DNA of 64,000 nucleotides from Seminavis robusta (lineage: Eukaryota; Bacillariophyta; Bacillariophyceae; Naviculales; Naviculaceae), in the NCBI GenBank assembly GCA_903772945.1, contig CAICTM010000319.1:1-64000 (forward strand). The letters run 5' to 3'. The position numbers and the translations under genes are program-made. Within the stretch, counting starts at the first letter, position 1; each line of letters begins with the position of its first letter. Under the pieces are notes generated by a model. The model had not been told where the DNA came from, ran no database searches, and saw only the letters and a list, made by a program, of their open reading frames with translations. Shown here piece after piece: positions 10,936 through 22,163 of the stretch.

Positions 10936-12008
10936 ATTATTGCTCCCGGTTACCGGAACTGTGCCTGAATCGAATCATGTGGAACGGCTACTTATTATCC
11001 TCTTGCCAAACGCAACAACGAATTAATTCATTCGCACGAAGTCCGGTACCACCATTTTAATAAACCGGTACCTCCAGGAAACTTTGATGAAATAAAACTA
11101 CGACGTGTACCATCCTCATCTTCACTGTTGCATAATTCAGTAAAGTTGCGGGAATTCTTGTTTTTCTTGCTTGGCAGGTTCTTAATGATTTCTATTGGAA
11201 AAATGACTGAAAAAAGAAGAATGACGCAATCTGGAAATTAAACTTAAAAGAATAACATACGTGATGTAATCTGGAAGAATGACGTAATCTGGAAGAAGAC
11301 CAATCTGAAGCATGACTCAAAGTGGATTATTAACCCAATTTAGCAGTTTGACCCATAGGAACGAAGTGAAGGGAAAGCCCATTCCCCGCAACTCCAGGTG
11401 GCAGGTGGACAGCTGGTTGCGAATCCGAATGAGAATCCAAAAGCCAATTCCTTCGCCGCGGAGGTGCACGCCAGCCCGTCGCGGTCGAATGATTTGATTT
11501 GCATCCATAGAGTTGTTTCGATTCGAATACTGGTTCGATTCGACTCGAATATCCACTAACAACACCATCACGCGAGAGCCGGAACTGGTTCAACGGTTCT
11601 CAAAGAGCACCCATTTGCACGGCATGCTCTATCCTTTCTTCAAGACGGAAGATGTTGTGATGTTGGCTCGATGAATTTAGTTAAGGTAGTCGTAAGTGGG
11701 ACACGTGAGAGAACAAATGACGCCATTCTTTCTCAATGCCAAGCTGCAATATCGAAAACCGAAGCAAGCCTCCACCAACCAAACCAGAGACAGACAGAGA
11801 AAGCGCAGCCGGACAAGGAAGAGTCGCATCAAGTTGTTTCTCCAAAAGACACCATCAATCCATCAATCTGGGGAAAGCGTCTCATTGATTATCTTTTCCA
11901 AAGATATTATCTACCCTAGCTAGCTGGCTATTGAGAACTCTACTAGTAGAGCCATCAAGTGATTGTTGTGGTAGCATACCAATATAGTTATTCAACGGTC
12001 CATTATTA
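10936..12008. other. Intergenic between divergent LRR B and SulP gene
   Basis: No convincing gene. It holds a small tandem repeat (11221-11298) and should contain the promoters of both flanking genes, but I recognise no specific element. Confidence 0.5.
11221..11298. repeat. Short direct repeat, ATGACGTAATCTGGAA units
   Basis: Three imperfect copies start near 11221, 11263 and 11279. The unit contains TGACGTAA, the classic CRE/bZIP-type core. The site lies about 290 bases upstream of LRR gene B's possible first exon and about 700 upstream of the SulP gene, so it could be a bZIP-type regulatory cluster; this is inference. Confidence 0.5.
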
Positions 12009-14545
12009 ATGCCAGGAACAACCCTAACAATGGACGCTCCCAACAGCAGCGCCAACAACAGCACGGACAAGGAGACGGCAGGATCGTCCAAGGGCACACC
12101 TACTGTGACCGCTACTGGCGGCGGTGTTCCTACCGAGATTCCCACACGATCTCACATTCAACAGCAAACATACGACAGTACCGATCGCGATCCCTTTCTC
12201 GCGTTTATCCCCAAATTATTTGGTTTTGGTGCTCGTCTGGTAGGCCATGAACTCGGCATTGCCAAGCGTGCCGTCTGTGGATGTCCTCGATGGAGTGTCG
12301 GATTCATGAAGGAAACATTCGAGTATTACAAGACCAATCCCAAGATTCTCTACGACGAAGTCATTAGTGGATTCACCGTGGCCATTATGCAAGTCCCCGA
12401 ATCGATTGCCTTTTCCTTTGTGGCCGGTGTTCCACCATTGAGTGGATTGCATGCGACCTTTTGGATGGCCACCATTACCGGTATTCTAGGTGGTAAACCG
12501 GGAATGATTTCTGGAGCCGCCGGAGCGTTGGCAGTCGTCGTGGCTGATTTGACGATTGACAATGGTGTCTTGGATTATCTACCCATGGATCAACGCTTGA
12601 ATGTACTCTACATGACCATGGTATGGTGTGGCATTGCACAAATTGTGTTTGCGTGGTTACGATTGGCACAAGTGGTTCGACTTATTCCAGAAACTGGATT
12701 GATTGGATTCATGGATGCGCTCGCCATTATCATTTTCATGGCACAATTACCCGCCTTTATGAAATGCGATGATGAACCACTCTTTGTCGATTGTTCGTTG
12801 GAACAACGTCAATGGTTGACGTTTCAAGATGATACGTGGGTACTTATTCTGTCGCTGGTACAAGTCGGACTCTGTATGGCAATTATGAAATTCTTTCCAC
12901 TCATTCCCAAATTGGGACGCATCGTACCAGCATCGTTGGTGGGATTGTTGGTGGGAACACTTTTGGAGCATACGCTCTTTCGAAGAGGATTTGGAGTCGC
13001 TACTCGTACCGTGCAAGAAACGGCACAAATGAGTGGATCACTTCCCCAGTTTGATTGGCCTGTTGTGCCGCGCGATTCCAAGACGATTGGGATTATTGCA
13101 CAATACGCATTGACACTCGCCGCCATTGGAGGTGTCGAGTCCATTCTCACACTGCAGGCGTGTCATGAAATTACCGATACCGTGCCCAAAATGAGTGATT
13201 CCAATCAGGAATTGTTTGCACAAGGATTGGCCAATTTTGTTTCGGGATTGTTTCGAGGTAAGAAAAGAAGAAGTGGCGCAATAAATATTCTTGATTTTTG
13301 TTGTTGTGTTGTGCATTACCTGACCATTCCAATTTGTTTTCCCCGTCTCCACTTGTCGATGCGTGAATATTCTTCATGATCTTTTTTATTCTACGACGAC
13401 TGACTACAGCCATGGGAGGAGATGCCATGATTGGACAATCTACCATCAACATTATGAATGGAGCCCGTCATCGCGTGTCATCTACCATGTCGGGGCTTTT
13501 CATGCTGCTTTTCGTCATTGCCATTTCCGATTTTATTGAACTGCTACCAGTCTCTACCTTGACGGGAGTGCTATTCATGGTCGTACTATCCACCTTTCAA
13601 TGGAAGACATTTGAAATTCTACGATACGGACGGCTCTCTGACAGTGGGGTCATTGTACTCGTCACACTCATTGCCGTATTTTTCAATCTCGCCGTTGCCA
13701 TTGGAGCTGGGATTGTCTTTTCGGCACTCGTCCATGCATGGGATTCGGGGTCACACGTCGATGCCGATATCTCTTACAAACCCATGTCGGTCAAGAAGAG
13801 CAAGGGCAGCGCCAGTCGCAATGTCAGTCGCAACGAAGAAAATGCCGAATCGGTGGACAAGAACTATGTGGATGACGACGAGGAAGAAGAAGAAGTCGTT
13901 GACGTCAAGTATGTGCATGTCAAGGGATCCATCTTTTTTGGTTCCGCAAGGCATTTTATCAATTTCTTCAACATTGCTAGTGATCCCGACACGGTCGTTA
14001 TTGACTTGAAGGATGCTTTGATTATTGATCACTCGGCCGTGGCCGCTATTGGAGGCATCACTCATCGCTTTGCCAAGGCGGGCAAGCGAGTCTTGTTGGT
14101 GAATGTCCCACACAAGAGTCACGGAAGATTGCATCGAACGGGAGACCATGGAATCTTGAAGCAACAAATCGTCACGCATCCCAAGGAACTCTTTGATGTC
14201 GAAAACGGTGCTCAACCGGTCGAGGTGGAAGCATCTGTTGCAAAACCAAATTCTGGAAACGTTACTACCACCGAAAGTGGAGATGTTATCCAGGACAATA
14301 CGCAAGATTCCCCCGCAAGGCAGCCCGCTGGAGGGATGCAATCCATTGCTTCAGGATACCAAAACGATGATGGTATTGAAGTTCAACACACTGTCCCACC
14401 ACATTCCTATGGGGGCCTCAACCAGTTGCACCTGTTCGACAAGCCAGTCGTTGGTGTCGAGGAAGAGTTGGACCAACTTTGCAACAAATCTGGCCGATTC
14501 GAAGTTCATGATATTGAAACAGAGCCCAAGAACAAGGATGCCTAA
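12009..14545 (+). CDS. SulP-family anion transporter with STAS domain
   Basis: Two exons, 12009-13257 and 13410-14545, are joined across a 152-base intron (GTAAGA...ACAG), giving 794 residues. The join restores the SulP signature MGGDAMIGQS. The N-terminal 60 residues are Ser/Thr-rich and hydrophilic. The membrane domain begins near 110 with SGFTVAIMQVPESIAFSFVA, then GGKPGMISGAAGAL. A C-terminal STAS domain lies at about 580-690, with IDLKDALIIDHSAVAAIGG carrying the conserved D..S pair. An acidic stretch (DDDEEEEEVVDV) precedes it, and the last ~90 residues are hydrophilic. SulP proteins move sulfate, bicarbonate, molybdate or chloride; this subgroup, with the IMQVPESIAFSFVAGVPPLSG motif, resembles bacterial SulP. 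Substrate is not readable from sequence. A second ATG at 12030 is also possible. Confidence 0.9.
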
Positions 14546-15308
14546 AAGTTTTGATAGACCAAGAAAGCGAGCAATCCAAGTCCACCATCCATCCATTCGG
14601 GTGTAAATATTTTGCGTTTTTGCCTGCTATCGCGTAGAGAAAAGGCGTGGCAGTGCGGATCCTTCAAGTGTTTCATATAATTATCTAATAAAAGTGCCAT
14701 TTTACATGTCGTTCCCGTGCTTTGCCCTTCTTTCTCTGTTTCGAGGACACATGTGTGCGAGTCAGCTTCAAAGGAAAAGATTCGACCTTGACCGCGCATG
14801 TGGACCCGAGCAAGTTTTGTTGTTTTTGACACCACAAGACAAAGTAAAAATATTCTTTGTGGACGCCTCCTCTCGAGCCTGGAAAAACTAAATCTAACCA
14901 AGGACGCCACCATGTCTCGAAAGTGAAAAAGAGCTAGAAAAAAGGTCACAAAATGGCGTTGCTTCATGACGAGCGATATGGCATCAATCTGTTGGAAATC
15001 TGACTGCGGGTTTTCTGTCTGGCCAAGAGATTGAAGATTCAACCATTAAGAACGCACCGACGTGCTCTAATGGAAGGCTGTGACGAATCAAGTAGCTGTA
15101 TGGTCGACGAGAAGTCCATTCTTGGTACAAGACAGTCCCCACGACGTTAGCAACGTTTTGATGCGGTGTGTTAGTACAGTGTGAAATCCTACCTACCGAC
15201 TAGCTTGTCGGTACCCCATGCTATCGGGCAGAACCGTACCCAAGCAAAGTATAGTTGTAGACAGGGTAGCTCCTTCCAATGCTCGGAGGGGTTGCCAATT
15301 TGCCATTT
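14546..15308. other. Intergenic between convergent genes
   Basis: This is the 3' region of the SulP gene and of the minus-strand CRAL-TRIO gene. Small open frames are present on both strands but none looks like protein. Confidence 0.5.
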
Positions 15309-16238
15309 TTACAGTTTGAAAGTAGCTTCATGGTAGAATCTCTTCCTCAAACAAGCCTCAAATCGACGCAACAGTCTGTCCATTGCAGCTTCCAAAGTTG
15401 GCTGCAGGAACATGGAATCAAGAGTTCCTGCTCCAGTGGAACAACCCATCTCAAACTTTTCCTTGAAGCTCTTTGGCAGGAATCGTTTCAATCCGGATAC
15501 CAGTAGATTGGCACCTAATCCCGAATGAAAGTGCTTCATTTGCTTGAGTTTCATTGGATAATTCATCACAATTGTCCAGATCTCCTGAATCAGTGCCCAA
15601 TCTCCCCTTCCAGATTCCATCTTCTCATCCTGACATTCAATGAGGGCTATCAAACCAACTCTAGTAGACTCAAAGTCTGGTGTGACGATCTGGAAGAGGT
15701 TGTAGATGCTCTGCAAGAAAAAGGGAATCCCACCCGGCTGTGTCTTGATGTATCGAGCAGTTGGCTTTTTGGCTGCATCCACAACCATGACATATCCTCC
15801 ATCGGAGTCGGAAAATGAGCAAGATATAAGGTACCCCGGGTATAGCTTAATAAACTGGCTCATTGCCTTGTAGGAGTCCTCAAAAGTGGGTCTGATATCG
15901 TATTCTTCTCGTATATGCTGGAGTCTCAGTGCCTTTTCTAGAGCTCCTTCCAGATCATCTTGATGTATCAAAGCCAGCTGGGCATAGAAGAAATCTGAGT
16001 AATTGTCAACATCTGCAAAATCTTCCACAGCCTCTTTGATTTCCACGGCCCAAGCATGCTCTTGTTGGGTCAGCACCATGCGCTTTGGGTCATCCTGTCC
16101 CAGCACCGGCCTGGGCATCTGAATTTCAACCCGCTGCTGATGCTCATCGCCACCCTCAACTTCTTCCACTTCTTCTTCTTCCTCTCCATTTGGGTCGTCC
16201 AGTGGTGGTATCTGCTGCCTATCAATGGGGTTGTTCAT
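15309..16238 (-). CDS. CRAL-TRIO (Sec14-like) domain protein
   Basis: Single-exon gene of 309 residues with ATG at 16238. The N-terminus is very acidic (EEEEEVEEVEGGDE). A helical part with WAVEIKEAVEDF follows, and the CRAL-TRIO lipid-binding fold runs from about 130 to 290. Fold signatures include FIKLYPGYLISCS, the GLIALIECQDE strand (cf. the ECEG motif), and KRFLPKSFKEKFEMGC near the end. This fold binds a hydrophobic ligand such as phosphatidylinositol, tocopherol or retinal and moves it between membranes. No membrane helix or signal is visible, so it is probably cytosolic. Its last ~40 codons are present as a decayed second copy at about 26066-26187. Confidence 0.8.
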   Translation of the reverse strand: MNNPIDRQQIPPLDDPNGEEEEEVEEVEGGDEHQQRVEIQMPRPVLGQDDPKRMVLTQQEHAWAVEIKEAVEDFADVDNYSDFFYAQLALIHQDDLEGALEKALRLQHIREEYDIRPTFEDSYKAMSQFIKLYPGYLISCSFSDSDGGYVMVVDAAKKPTARYIKTQPGGIPFFLQSIYNLFQIVTPDFESTRVGLIALIECQDEKMESGRGDWALIQEIWTIVMNYPMKLKQMKHFHSGLGANLLVSGLKRFLPKSFKEKFEMGCSTGAGTLDSMFLQPTLEAAMDRLLRRFEACLRKRFYHEATFKL

Positions 16239-17160
16239 TATTTTCTGTGGCGACGAGTGAAGTGGTGCAACCGTACCGGTAGTGATTAATCATTACGGTC
16301 GGTAAGGCAAGAGAGCGACCCAGCGACCCAGCTTCTAAATTTATGCTCCGGAACTTTTGAGGGTTCATGGTGGTCACAGCGTTAACCACTGTGAACAGAA
16401 GGTATTTTGGAGAGGTGCTCGGTAAAAATTGACGCCTTTCAAGGATTTCTCCGAAATCAAAAAGCGGTCAGAGCTGCTTGGCGGTCACCAGCGGTGTAAG
16501 TATTCTACTTGTTCCGAGCCACCACAGCTGCCGTGTCCTTGGACACCAAAGCATGCGGCTCGTGAACGATTTTCCGGGGCTCCTTTGCAATCGTCTGAAG
16601 AAAAGGGTCACAGTACGATCCGGTGGCTCTGGCTTTTCAGGTGTTGAAAATGATTGGCAAGTCCGAAGATTCTGGAGCTTGTCTTTCTTTGCTCCGCTCT
16701 GGCTGTTGAAACCTGGCTACCGGTAAAGCGCGCCAAACCAAATACATGACGGTATTCTAAAGGCTGTACTGCACCGTACCCCGCTGCTTCCAGGACTAGC
16801 ATCCTCCTCTATGGGGCTATCCGGGAAACTTGACATAATTCTTCCAAAGTGAACTACTTTATCAATTCGAGATCTATTTTAGCCAGGGCCTTTCTTTGCT
16901 CTTGGGCCAAACCACGAAAACGTGTTTTCCTAGCACTTGGTCAACATCACACGTCTATCGTTTTCAAAGAGGGGCGCATTCACTATGATAATATTACATG
17001 ACGTTCTCTTCTGGTGGAAACCCGGCTTTTCACACGTCGCATACATCAAGACGACATGCGAAAGAGAACGTTCCATGTAGCTAGCTATTGTGAAGACTAC
17101 TAGAGAAAGAGATGGTTTTGTTTTTGATTGATTGATTCTATAGTTTTTATAGTTTGGATA
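16239..17160. other. Intergenic
   Basis: No gene is supported. The region contains the CRAL-TRIO promoter side and the left flank of the dispersed repeat that starts near 17161. Confidence 0.5.
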
Positions 17161-17779
17161 AAAAGGAAGCTACTGTAGTTGTCTGAGCATTTTGTGCCCC
17201 ACAGCCGCAGAATGACCCCGTAGGTTCAATCTGCCCATCACTGTGCCGCTGTAACCTTTACATGAGAATCCAATCTGCTCCTGTCACGCCTGGTAGCAGA
17301 ATGGATCTCACAGGCTCACTATTGCACGGAGTTCAAATCCCAGAATATTGGTAACAAGTGTCGTTTTCACTTACTCTCGGGAACCAGTATCACCCCCATT
17401 TTGGGGGTGCCAGAACCTCAGAGTTGCTTTGGACTCCCTCCACCGAAGCCAACCCACAATCACCTCACCAGGATTTCCAACACATCTCCATCATCTTGGA
17501 TGGAACAGAAAGAAGTGCCAGTCACTCAGCACAGCCGCTGAGTGCTGCCTTCTCCATTGCCTACAGCTCACCACCTCGCCCAACCTCCATTGGAGTGTTG
17601 CGGATGAGTCTCTTGGCAGAATGTTACAAACCAGTCCTTTTGTGGACCATCTTGCCCCACACTTACGGCAGTGTGTCAAAAAAGCAAAGAGTCATGCGGT
17701 ACACCTATCAGAGCCAGGAAGGCCCTGGGTGCCCACTACATGTTGATTTGCAAAGCAGATTCCAATTTATGAGCTCATC
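17161..17779 (+). repeat. Dispersed repeat of ~620 bp, copy 1
   Basis: This stretch matches 47893-48508 in inverted orientation over its whole length with only scattered differences; both copies share AAGCTACTGTAGTTGTCTG at one end and TATGAGCTCAT at the other. An inner part (about 17285-17345) has two tRNA-promoter-like boxes: TGGTAGCAGAATGG (A-box-like) and GAGTTCAAATCCC (B-box-like). Overlapping open frames of about 130-140 codons are kept in both copies, but no protein family is recognisable. I see no target-site duplication or terminal inverted repeat. It could be a tRNA-headed SINE-like element, a non-autonomous transposon or a gene-derived duplicate. Confidence 0.75.
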
Positions 17780-18226
17780 ATGATCATGAGAGAAGTGGCA
17801 GTGGCAGTCGTCTCGTGGTGAAATGAAAACGGAACAGAGGGAGTGGTTTCCGTGGGCGGTTTTGGGGGTGGTTTCAACTGCAACCACTTGTCGGGAACGT
17901 TTTGACGACGATTGGCGCAATCAAGTCGCTGTGTCGTGATTGTGAATTATACAGACCGAAAGGATGAAATACACAGACGTAAACCAACCCGAGGAGGATG
18001 CAAACTTCGAGTGAGGAGATGAGACAGCGAGACACCCGTTGCTGTTGTCGGGTGTTGTCATTTGTCATCATCTTGTCATCAAGGCAACCCCCGTCTGGCA
18101 TGAGCGAGCGAGCCCAAGCTTGGATTCGTGTTTGGATTCGTGACTCGAATGCAACTCTTGATTTTTGCCTTTTGGCGCGAAGATCGATCTGTGATGAAAT
18201 GACATCCATAAACCACGCCGACCACG
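17780..18226. other. Intergenic upstream of the double-GH20 gene
   Basis: No gene is seen. This should hold the promoter of the plus-strand gene starting at 18227; no element is recognisable. Confidence 0.5.
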
Positions 18227-21200
18227 ATGACGACCCAAGCCGCTGTATCCAGCTCTCACCATGAAAGCAGCAGCAGCAGCACTTATCGCTTCCGTGTAGT
18301 GTTATGGACCAGTGGTTGGGTGATGGTGCTGTCAGCACTCATAGCGGCAGGCACCTCCTCGACAACCGCACCACCCGATGGTCACCTTCTTAACAATGCC
18401 GTGGCGCAAGGCTCCCTGTATTCTTCTTCCAATTGGCAATCCAAACTGTACAAGTATCTTCTCCAAAATCTTGACAATGGCGCTTCTGAGGTTAAAAGCA
18501 ATGATAACCATAATGACGATGACGATAATGATGATAATCATGATTTCAAAGAAGATGAGATGACTGATGATGATGATGATACTGCCACTACTACTACCGC
18601 TACTGCTCTCTTTAGCAAAGAGGAGTTTCCATGGCATCGACGGCTCAAGAGAAATCACCATACGCACAACAACAAAGATCGTGAGATGAAAGCACGAGAA
18701 CGGGCCAAGCAACTGCACCCCAAAAAGGAACATGATGGTTCCTTGACCAGCGAGACAACGAACCACAAGAGCAAAACTAGAACTAATCTACAAGACTATG
18801 AACACATGTCCTTTCCCAGCCGAGACGCCGAACGACGCTATTGGCGTGCGGAAGAGAGATTTTCGGATTTGGCATTTCGAGAGCAACAGGATCCACTCGC
18901 TCAAATACAACAACCGGATGCTCGGGTGCCATTTTCCCCCCAGGTTCCCTATTTGGGGGTAATGGTAGATGCAGGACGCCACTACTTTTCCATTCCCTGG
19001 CTCCAGCAATTCATAATCTACTTGCATCGGCTGCGCTTCAATACGATCCACTTTCGATTGACCGATGATCAAGCATTTGCACTACAGCTAGAGTCCTATC
19101 CGCAACTGGCATTTCCTTCTTGTGCCGCCATACCCAGCTCCTCCAAAAGGCCAAAGCCTTCCCCCCAAGAAGCAGTCATCCATACCGAGATTAATGGAAA
19201 GCCCCAGGTAGATGCACAACAAGAAGCATTGCCCTTTCAGACCAATCCCACTGCCAATTCCCAAGTGTATACTCCCGAAGAACTTCGATATCTAGTGGCA
19301 TTTGCCAAGGCACATGACATTGTGATCATACCGGAAATCAACCTACCCGGTCACGCCGGAGCTTGGGCGGGCATTCCAGATTTGGTGGTGAATTGCCCCG
19401 AATTTGTCTGCAACAAGGGGTATGCCATTCCTCTCAATGTACAACATCCAGAGCTCAAGACCATCCTCAAGGGGGTCATTGGAGAAGTTTTGGATATCTT
19501 TGGAGATCCGCCCTTTTTGCATCTTGGCGGGAACGAATTGTTCCTGTCCTCGCCGTGCTTTCATGAATTGAATCGGCAACCCTTTGACTACGGTCCTTTT
19601 GAGCAGTTGCTACAAGATGTACTGGAGGATCTCAAGTATCCCGCATCACAAGTGCTTCGGTGGGAGGCAACAGACCCCGAACACAAACACAGCCAACAAA
19701 ACGATAATACTACTCTGCGTCGCACTGGTGCCATTCAACACTATTGGCAGACACTGCCCACCAGTCCTGATCAGCAGCAGCCTTTCTTTGTCTCGACGGG
19801 TCTGAACATGGATGCCAATCATAACAATGGAGCGGAACACATCTACAACGCTACCGTGGAAGGAATGAAGCTCCAACCAAAAGGATTTGTCGTTGGCACT
19901 TCAGAACTGGGTGTCGACTTTTTCCGACATCGCAACGTCATGGCCCGGCTGATTGCAGTGGCCATGGGTGCCACGGCCAATACCTCTACTACGACGACAT
20001 CTTCCAACTTTTGGAAACTCTACAACTCCACTTGCCGAGAGACGATGGCCTTGTCCGAGGATGTTTGTGACCTTCAGGGATATGTTGCCGTTTCCAACTC
20101 GCGGTATCAACGAGAGTGGAAACAGACCTGGCAGGAATGGACTCAAAACCTGTGCAATCGGCTCACCAAACCTGTGTCTCGTTTTGGCATGCCCAAAATC
20201 AATGCCAACGCCCTGACAACGTTTCATGAGGCGAACAAACACTTTTGGAGGACATTCAAGAAGCCTCTGGCCAACCGGACGAAGGAGTTTCCGCCATTGG
20301 ACCCTCAATCGACCACGACGGGTGTTATTTTTGATCTTGTCAATTCCATGGTACCTGTCAATCATACAATCGACATTCTGAAAAAGTACATTGCACCACT
20401 TTCCATTCGACTTGTGCAGCTGCGTTTGGCCGATAACCATGCGTTTTCCGTAAAGCTGGACAACCTTTCGCGGGTTGGATCCTCTCCCCTGGCAAACTTT
20501 TACAATCCAATGCCTTCGGCGCAAGAGTTTGCTTCCCTGTCACAGGTAGCTGGAGATCTTGGAATAGAGGTCTTTCCGGAAATCACTCTTTCCACCAATG
20601 CGGGTGGCTGGGTCGAGGGTGGTTACATGATCAACTGTCCACAGCAGTTCTGTATGCTCAGTGGGTCAAAGCGGGTGGCGCCAAATGATGTGGGCAGAAA
20701 AGAGTTTCTGCCGGTAGCTTACTCCGTGGTTCGAGAAATGATGGAGATCTTCACGACAACTCGCTTCTTACATCTCGGCAGTAATGAACGAGAAAGTAAC
20801 TGGGACTGCTTTAAGGAAGAAGGCCGCTATCGAGAACCTCCCTTTGCAGCTTTTGAACGAAACATGACGCATCTCCTTCAAGAGTATCTCGGAGTGCCCA
20901 ATGATGACTACATTTTGAGATGGGAAAACCAGGAGCGTGAACGCTATCCTGATCGAGTTGGTGCCATCACTCACTACCGATCTACGCATCCGTTCCAGGT
21001 GCCCCAGGTGCGGCAAGGTGAGCCATTCTTTCTGACAATCGACATTCTCATACAGCCTACATTCTACGATGTGTACAAGAACACACGAAGCCTGTTGGCT
21101 TTGCGCCCCTTGGCCATCATGGCTGAGATCCGAAACGTCGACCAAGCGACTTTTTACAGTCAATCCGTTGGGCTGCGACTAATCTCGTTCTCGCTAGGCA

Positions 21201-21418
21201 GCCGACAAGGGCAAGACGACTATTCACCGGACCAATTTCAATCCCAGCTAGTTCAGGAATGTCAACGGGTTGGCTCTGAGCTGTGTCACATGGTGAACAC
21301 ATGGCAGCCGGCGAAGAACGTGTCATACTATGTAGATGGAGTCCAATTCAAGCACCGAGTCTGTGCCAAACACGCGGAATTTATAGTTAATCGCGTTGCC
21401 AGGAGCGATATCAGTTAA
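18227..21418 (+). CDS. Double GH20 (hexosaminidase-like) type II membrane protein
   Basis: Single exon, 1063 residues. A signal anchor lies at about 23-45, then a stalk rich in Asp/Asn/His and Thr (85-125). GH20-like domain 1 (about 240-645) shows the family landmarks: DAGRHYF (substrate Arg 251), HFRLTDDQAF, IIPEINLPGHAGAW and FLHLGGNE. Domain 2 (about 696-1040) is a diverged copy with RLADNHAF, FPEITLSTNAGGW and FLHLGSNE. GH20 enzymes remove terminal N-acetylhexosamines by substrate-assisted catalysis with an Asp-Glu pair. Both domains here have Asn-Glu (N436-E437 and N853-E854), so the polarising Asp is gone, and domain 2 also lacks the Arg. The protein is therefore either a weak or altered enzyme or a glycan-binding pseudoenzyme, likely Golgi or cell surface. 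Several N-glycosylation sequons fit the secretory route. Confidence 0.85.
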   Translation: MTTQAAVSSSHHESSSSSTYRFRVVLWTSGWVMVLSALIAAGTSSTTAPPDGHLLNNAVAQGSLYSSSNWQSKLYKYLLQNLDNGASEVKSNDNHNDDDDNDDNHDFKEDEMTDDDDDTATTTTATALFSKEEFPWHRRLKRNHHTHNNKDREMKARERAKQLHPKKEHDGSLTSETTNHKSKTRTNLQDYEHMSFPSRDAERRYWRAEERFSDLAFREQQDPLAQIQQPDARVPFSPQVPYLGVMVDAGRHYFSIPWLQQFIIYLHRLRFNTIHFRLTDDQAFALQLESYPQLAFPSCAAIPSSSKRPKPSPQEAVIHTEINGKPQVDAQQEALPFQTNPTANSQVYTPEELRYLVAFAKAHDIVIIPEINLPGHAGAWAGIPDLVVNCPEFVCNKGYAIPLNVQHPELKTILKGVIGEVLDIFGDPPFLHLGGNELFLSSPCFHELNRQPFDYGPFEQLLQDVLEDLKYPASQVLRWEATDPEHKHSQQNDNTTLRRTGAIQHYWQTLPTSPDQQQPFFVSTGLNMDANHNNGAEHIYNATVEGMKLQPKGFVVGTSELGVDFFRHRNVMARLIAVAMGATANTSTTTTSSNFWKLYNSTCRETMALSEDVCDLQGYVAVSNSRYQREWKQTWQEWTQNLCNRLTKPVSRFGMPKINANALTTFHEANKHFWRTFKKPLANRTKEFPPLDPQSTTTGVIFDLVNSMVPVNHTIDILKKYIAPLSIRLVQLRLADNHAFSVKLDNLSRVGSSPLANFYNPMPSAQEFASLSQVAGDLGIEVFPEITLSTNAGGWVEGGYMINCPQQFCMLSGSKRVAPNDVGRKEFLPVAYSVVREMMEIFTTTRFLHLGSNERESNWDCFKEEGRYREPPFAAFERNMTHLLQEYLGVPNDDYILRWENQERERYPDRVGAITHYRSTHPFQVPQVRQGEPFFLTIDILIQPTFYDVYKNTRSLLALRPLAIMAEIRNVDQATFYSQSVGLRLISFSLGSRQGQDDYSPDQFQSQLVQECQRVGSELCHMVNTWQPAKNVSYYVDGVQFKHRVCAKHAEFIVNRVARSDIS

Positions 21419-21584
21419 AGAAAAAACTTAAATGGCTAACGAAGCCCTGCTGGGAAGCTACCGTTGCTTTGTTGGATCCAGTCATGCTTGCTTTGATGAG
21501 TCTATGTAGTGGGATATTCTATAGTCTATTCTTATGACGGTGTAGTTTTGGAGACACAGGTGCCACCAGCAGGATTGCCTCGGT

Positions 21585-22163
21585 CTACAAAGACAGAGGA
21601 ATGCGTCCCGGAATGTCGGTTGGGTTTTGGGTTAACCGCTGCTCGTTGGCACTGAAACAAGGGTCCCATGCCAAGGAACCAACATCAAATCTGAGTCCTA
21701 CGATGACATCCTTCAGATTCTTTTGCCGGGTTGGAGTTCCATCGTCCGATCCATATCTCCGCAGCTCTTTGGCAAGAGTGACTTGTATCCCATATTGTTG
21801 ATAGATGTCTGCTTGATCTTCAGCCAGCTGTACAAAGGCTTGCTCATGGTCTCGGGCTTTCTGTGAAATCTTGGAGAAAGAGTAGAACATGAATGGGAAA
21901 AAGACTGGTATCAAGCACGGCAACACGAAGGGAGCCATCATCCATCGATGTTTTTGAATACATTCATCACAATCTTCCATTGCTAATCGATATCGTTCCA
22001 GCAGGTTGTCGTAGGTAGACATCCATGCTCCCAGAGTTAAACGTCCTTCCAACAGAAGCGGAACCCTGTCTCGCGGAAATGTGAAGACGAGATCTTTCAT
22101 GTATTGATTTATGTCTCCTGTGTAAGCAGGTGTCGTCAATGGTTTCAGTTCGATGTATGCCAT
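21585..22163 (-). CDS. Hypothetical single-pass membrane protein
   Basis: 192 residues from the ATG at 22163. The N-half is soluble (YIELKPLTTPAYTGDI; LLLEGRLTLGAWMSTYDNLLERYR). A single membrane helix lies at about 77-98 (MAPFVLPCLIPVFFPFMFYSF), with CDECIQKHR just before it. The C-half is helical (KARDHEQAFVQLAEDQADIY) and ends Pro-rich. No family is recognised. It converges on the double-GH20 gene, leaving about 165 bases between the stops. The frame is clean and composition protein-like. Confidence 0.6.
   Translation of the reverse strand: MAYIELKPLTTPAYTGDINQYMKDLVFTFPRDRVPLLLEGRLTLGAWMSTYDNLLERYRLAMEDCDECIQKHRWMMAPFVLPCLIPVFFPFMFYSFSKISQKARDHEQAFVQLAEDQADIYQQYGIQVTLAKELRRYGSDDGTPTRQKNLKDVIVGLRFDVGSLAWDPCFSANEQRLTQNPTDIPGRIPLSL

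Noticed and set aside
17285-17345. A tRNA gene with A- and B-box-like segments
   Set aside because: No cloverleaf with a paired acceptor stem could be built by eye, and the segment is part of a 620-bp repeat, so it is treated as promoter-like sequence of the repeat.
18332-18766. A minus-strand open frame opposite the Asp-rich stalk of the GH20 gene
   Set aside because: It is the Ile-rich mirror of GAT repeats on the coding strand.
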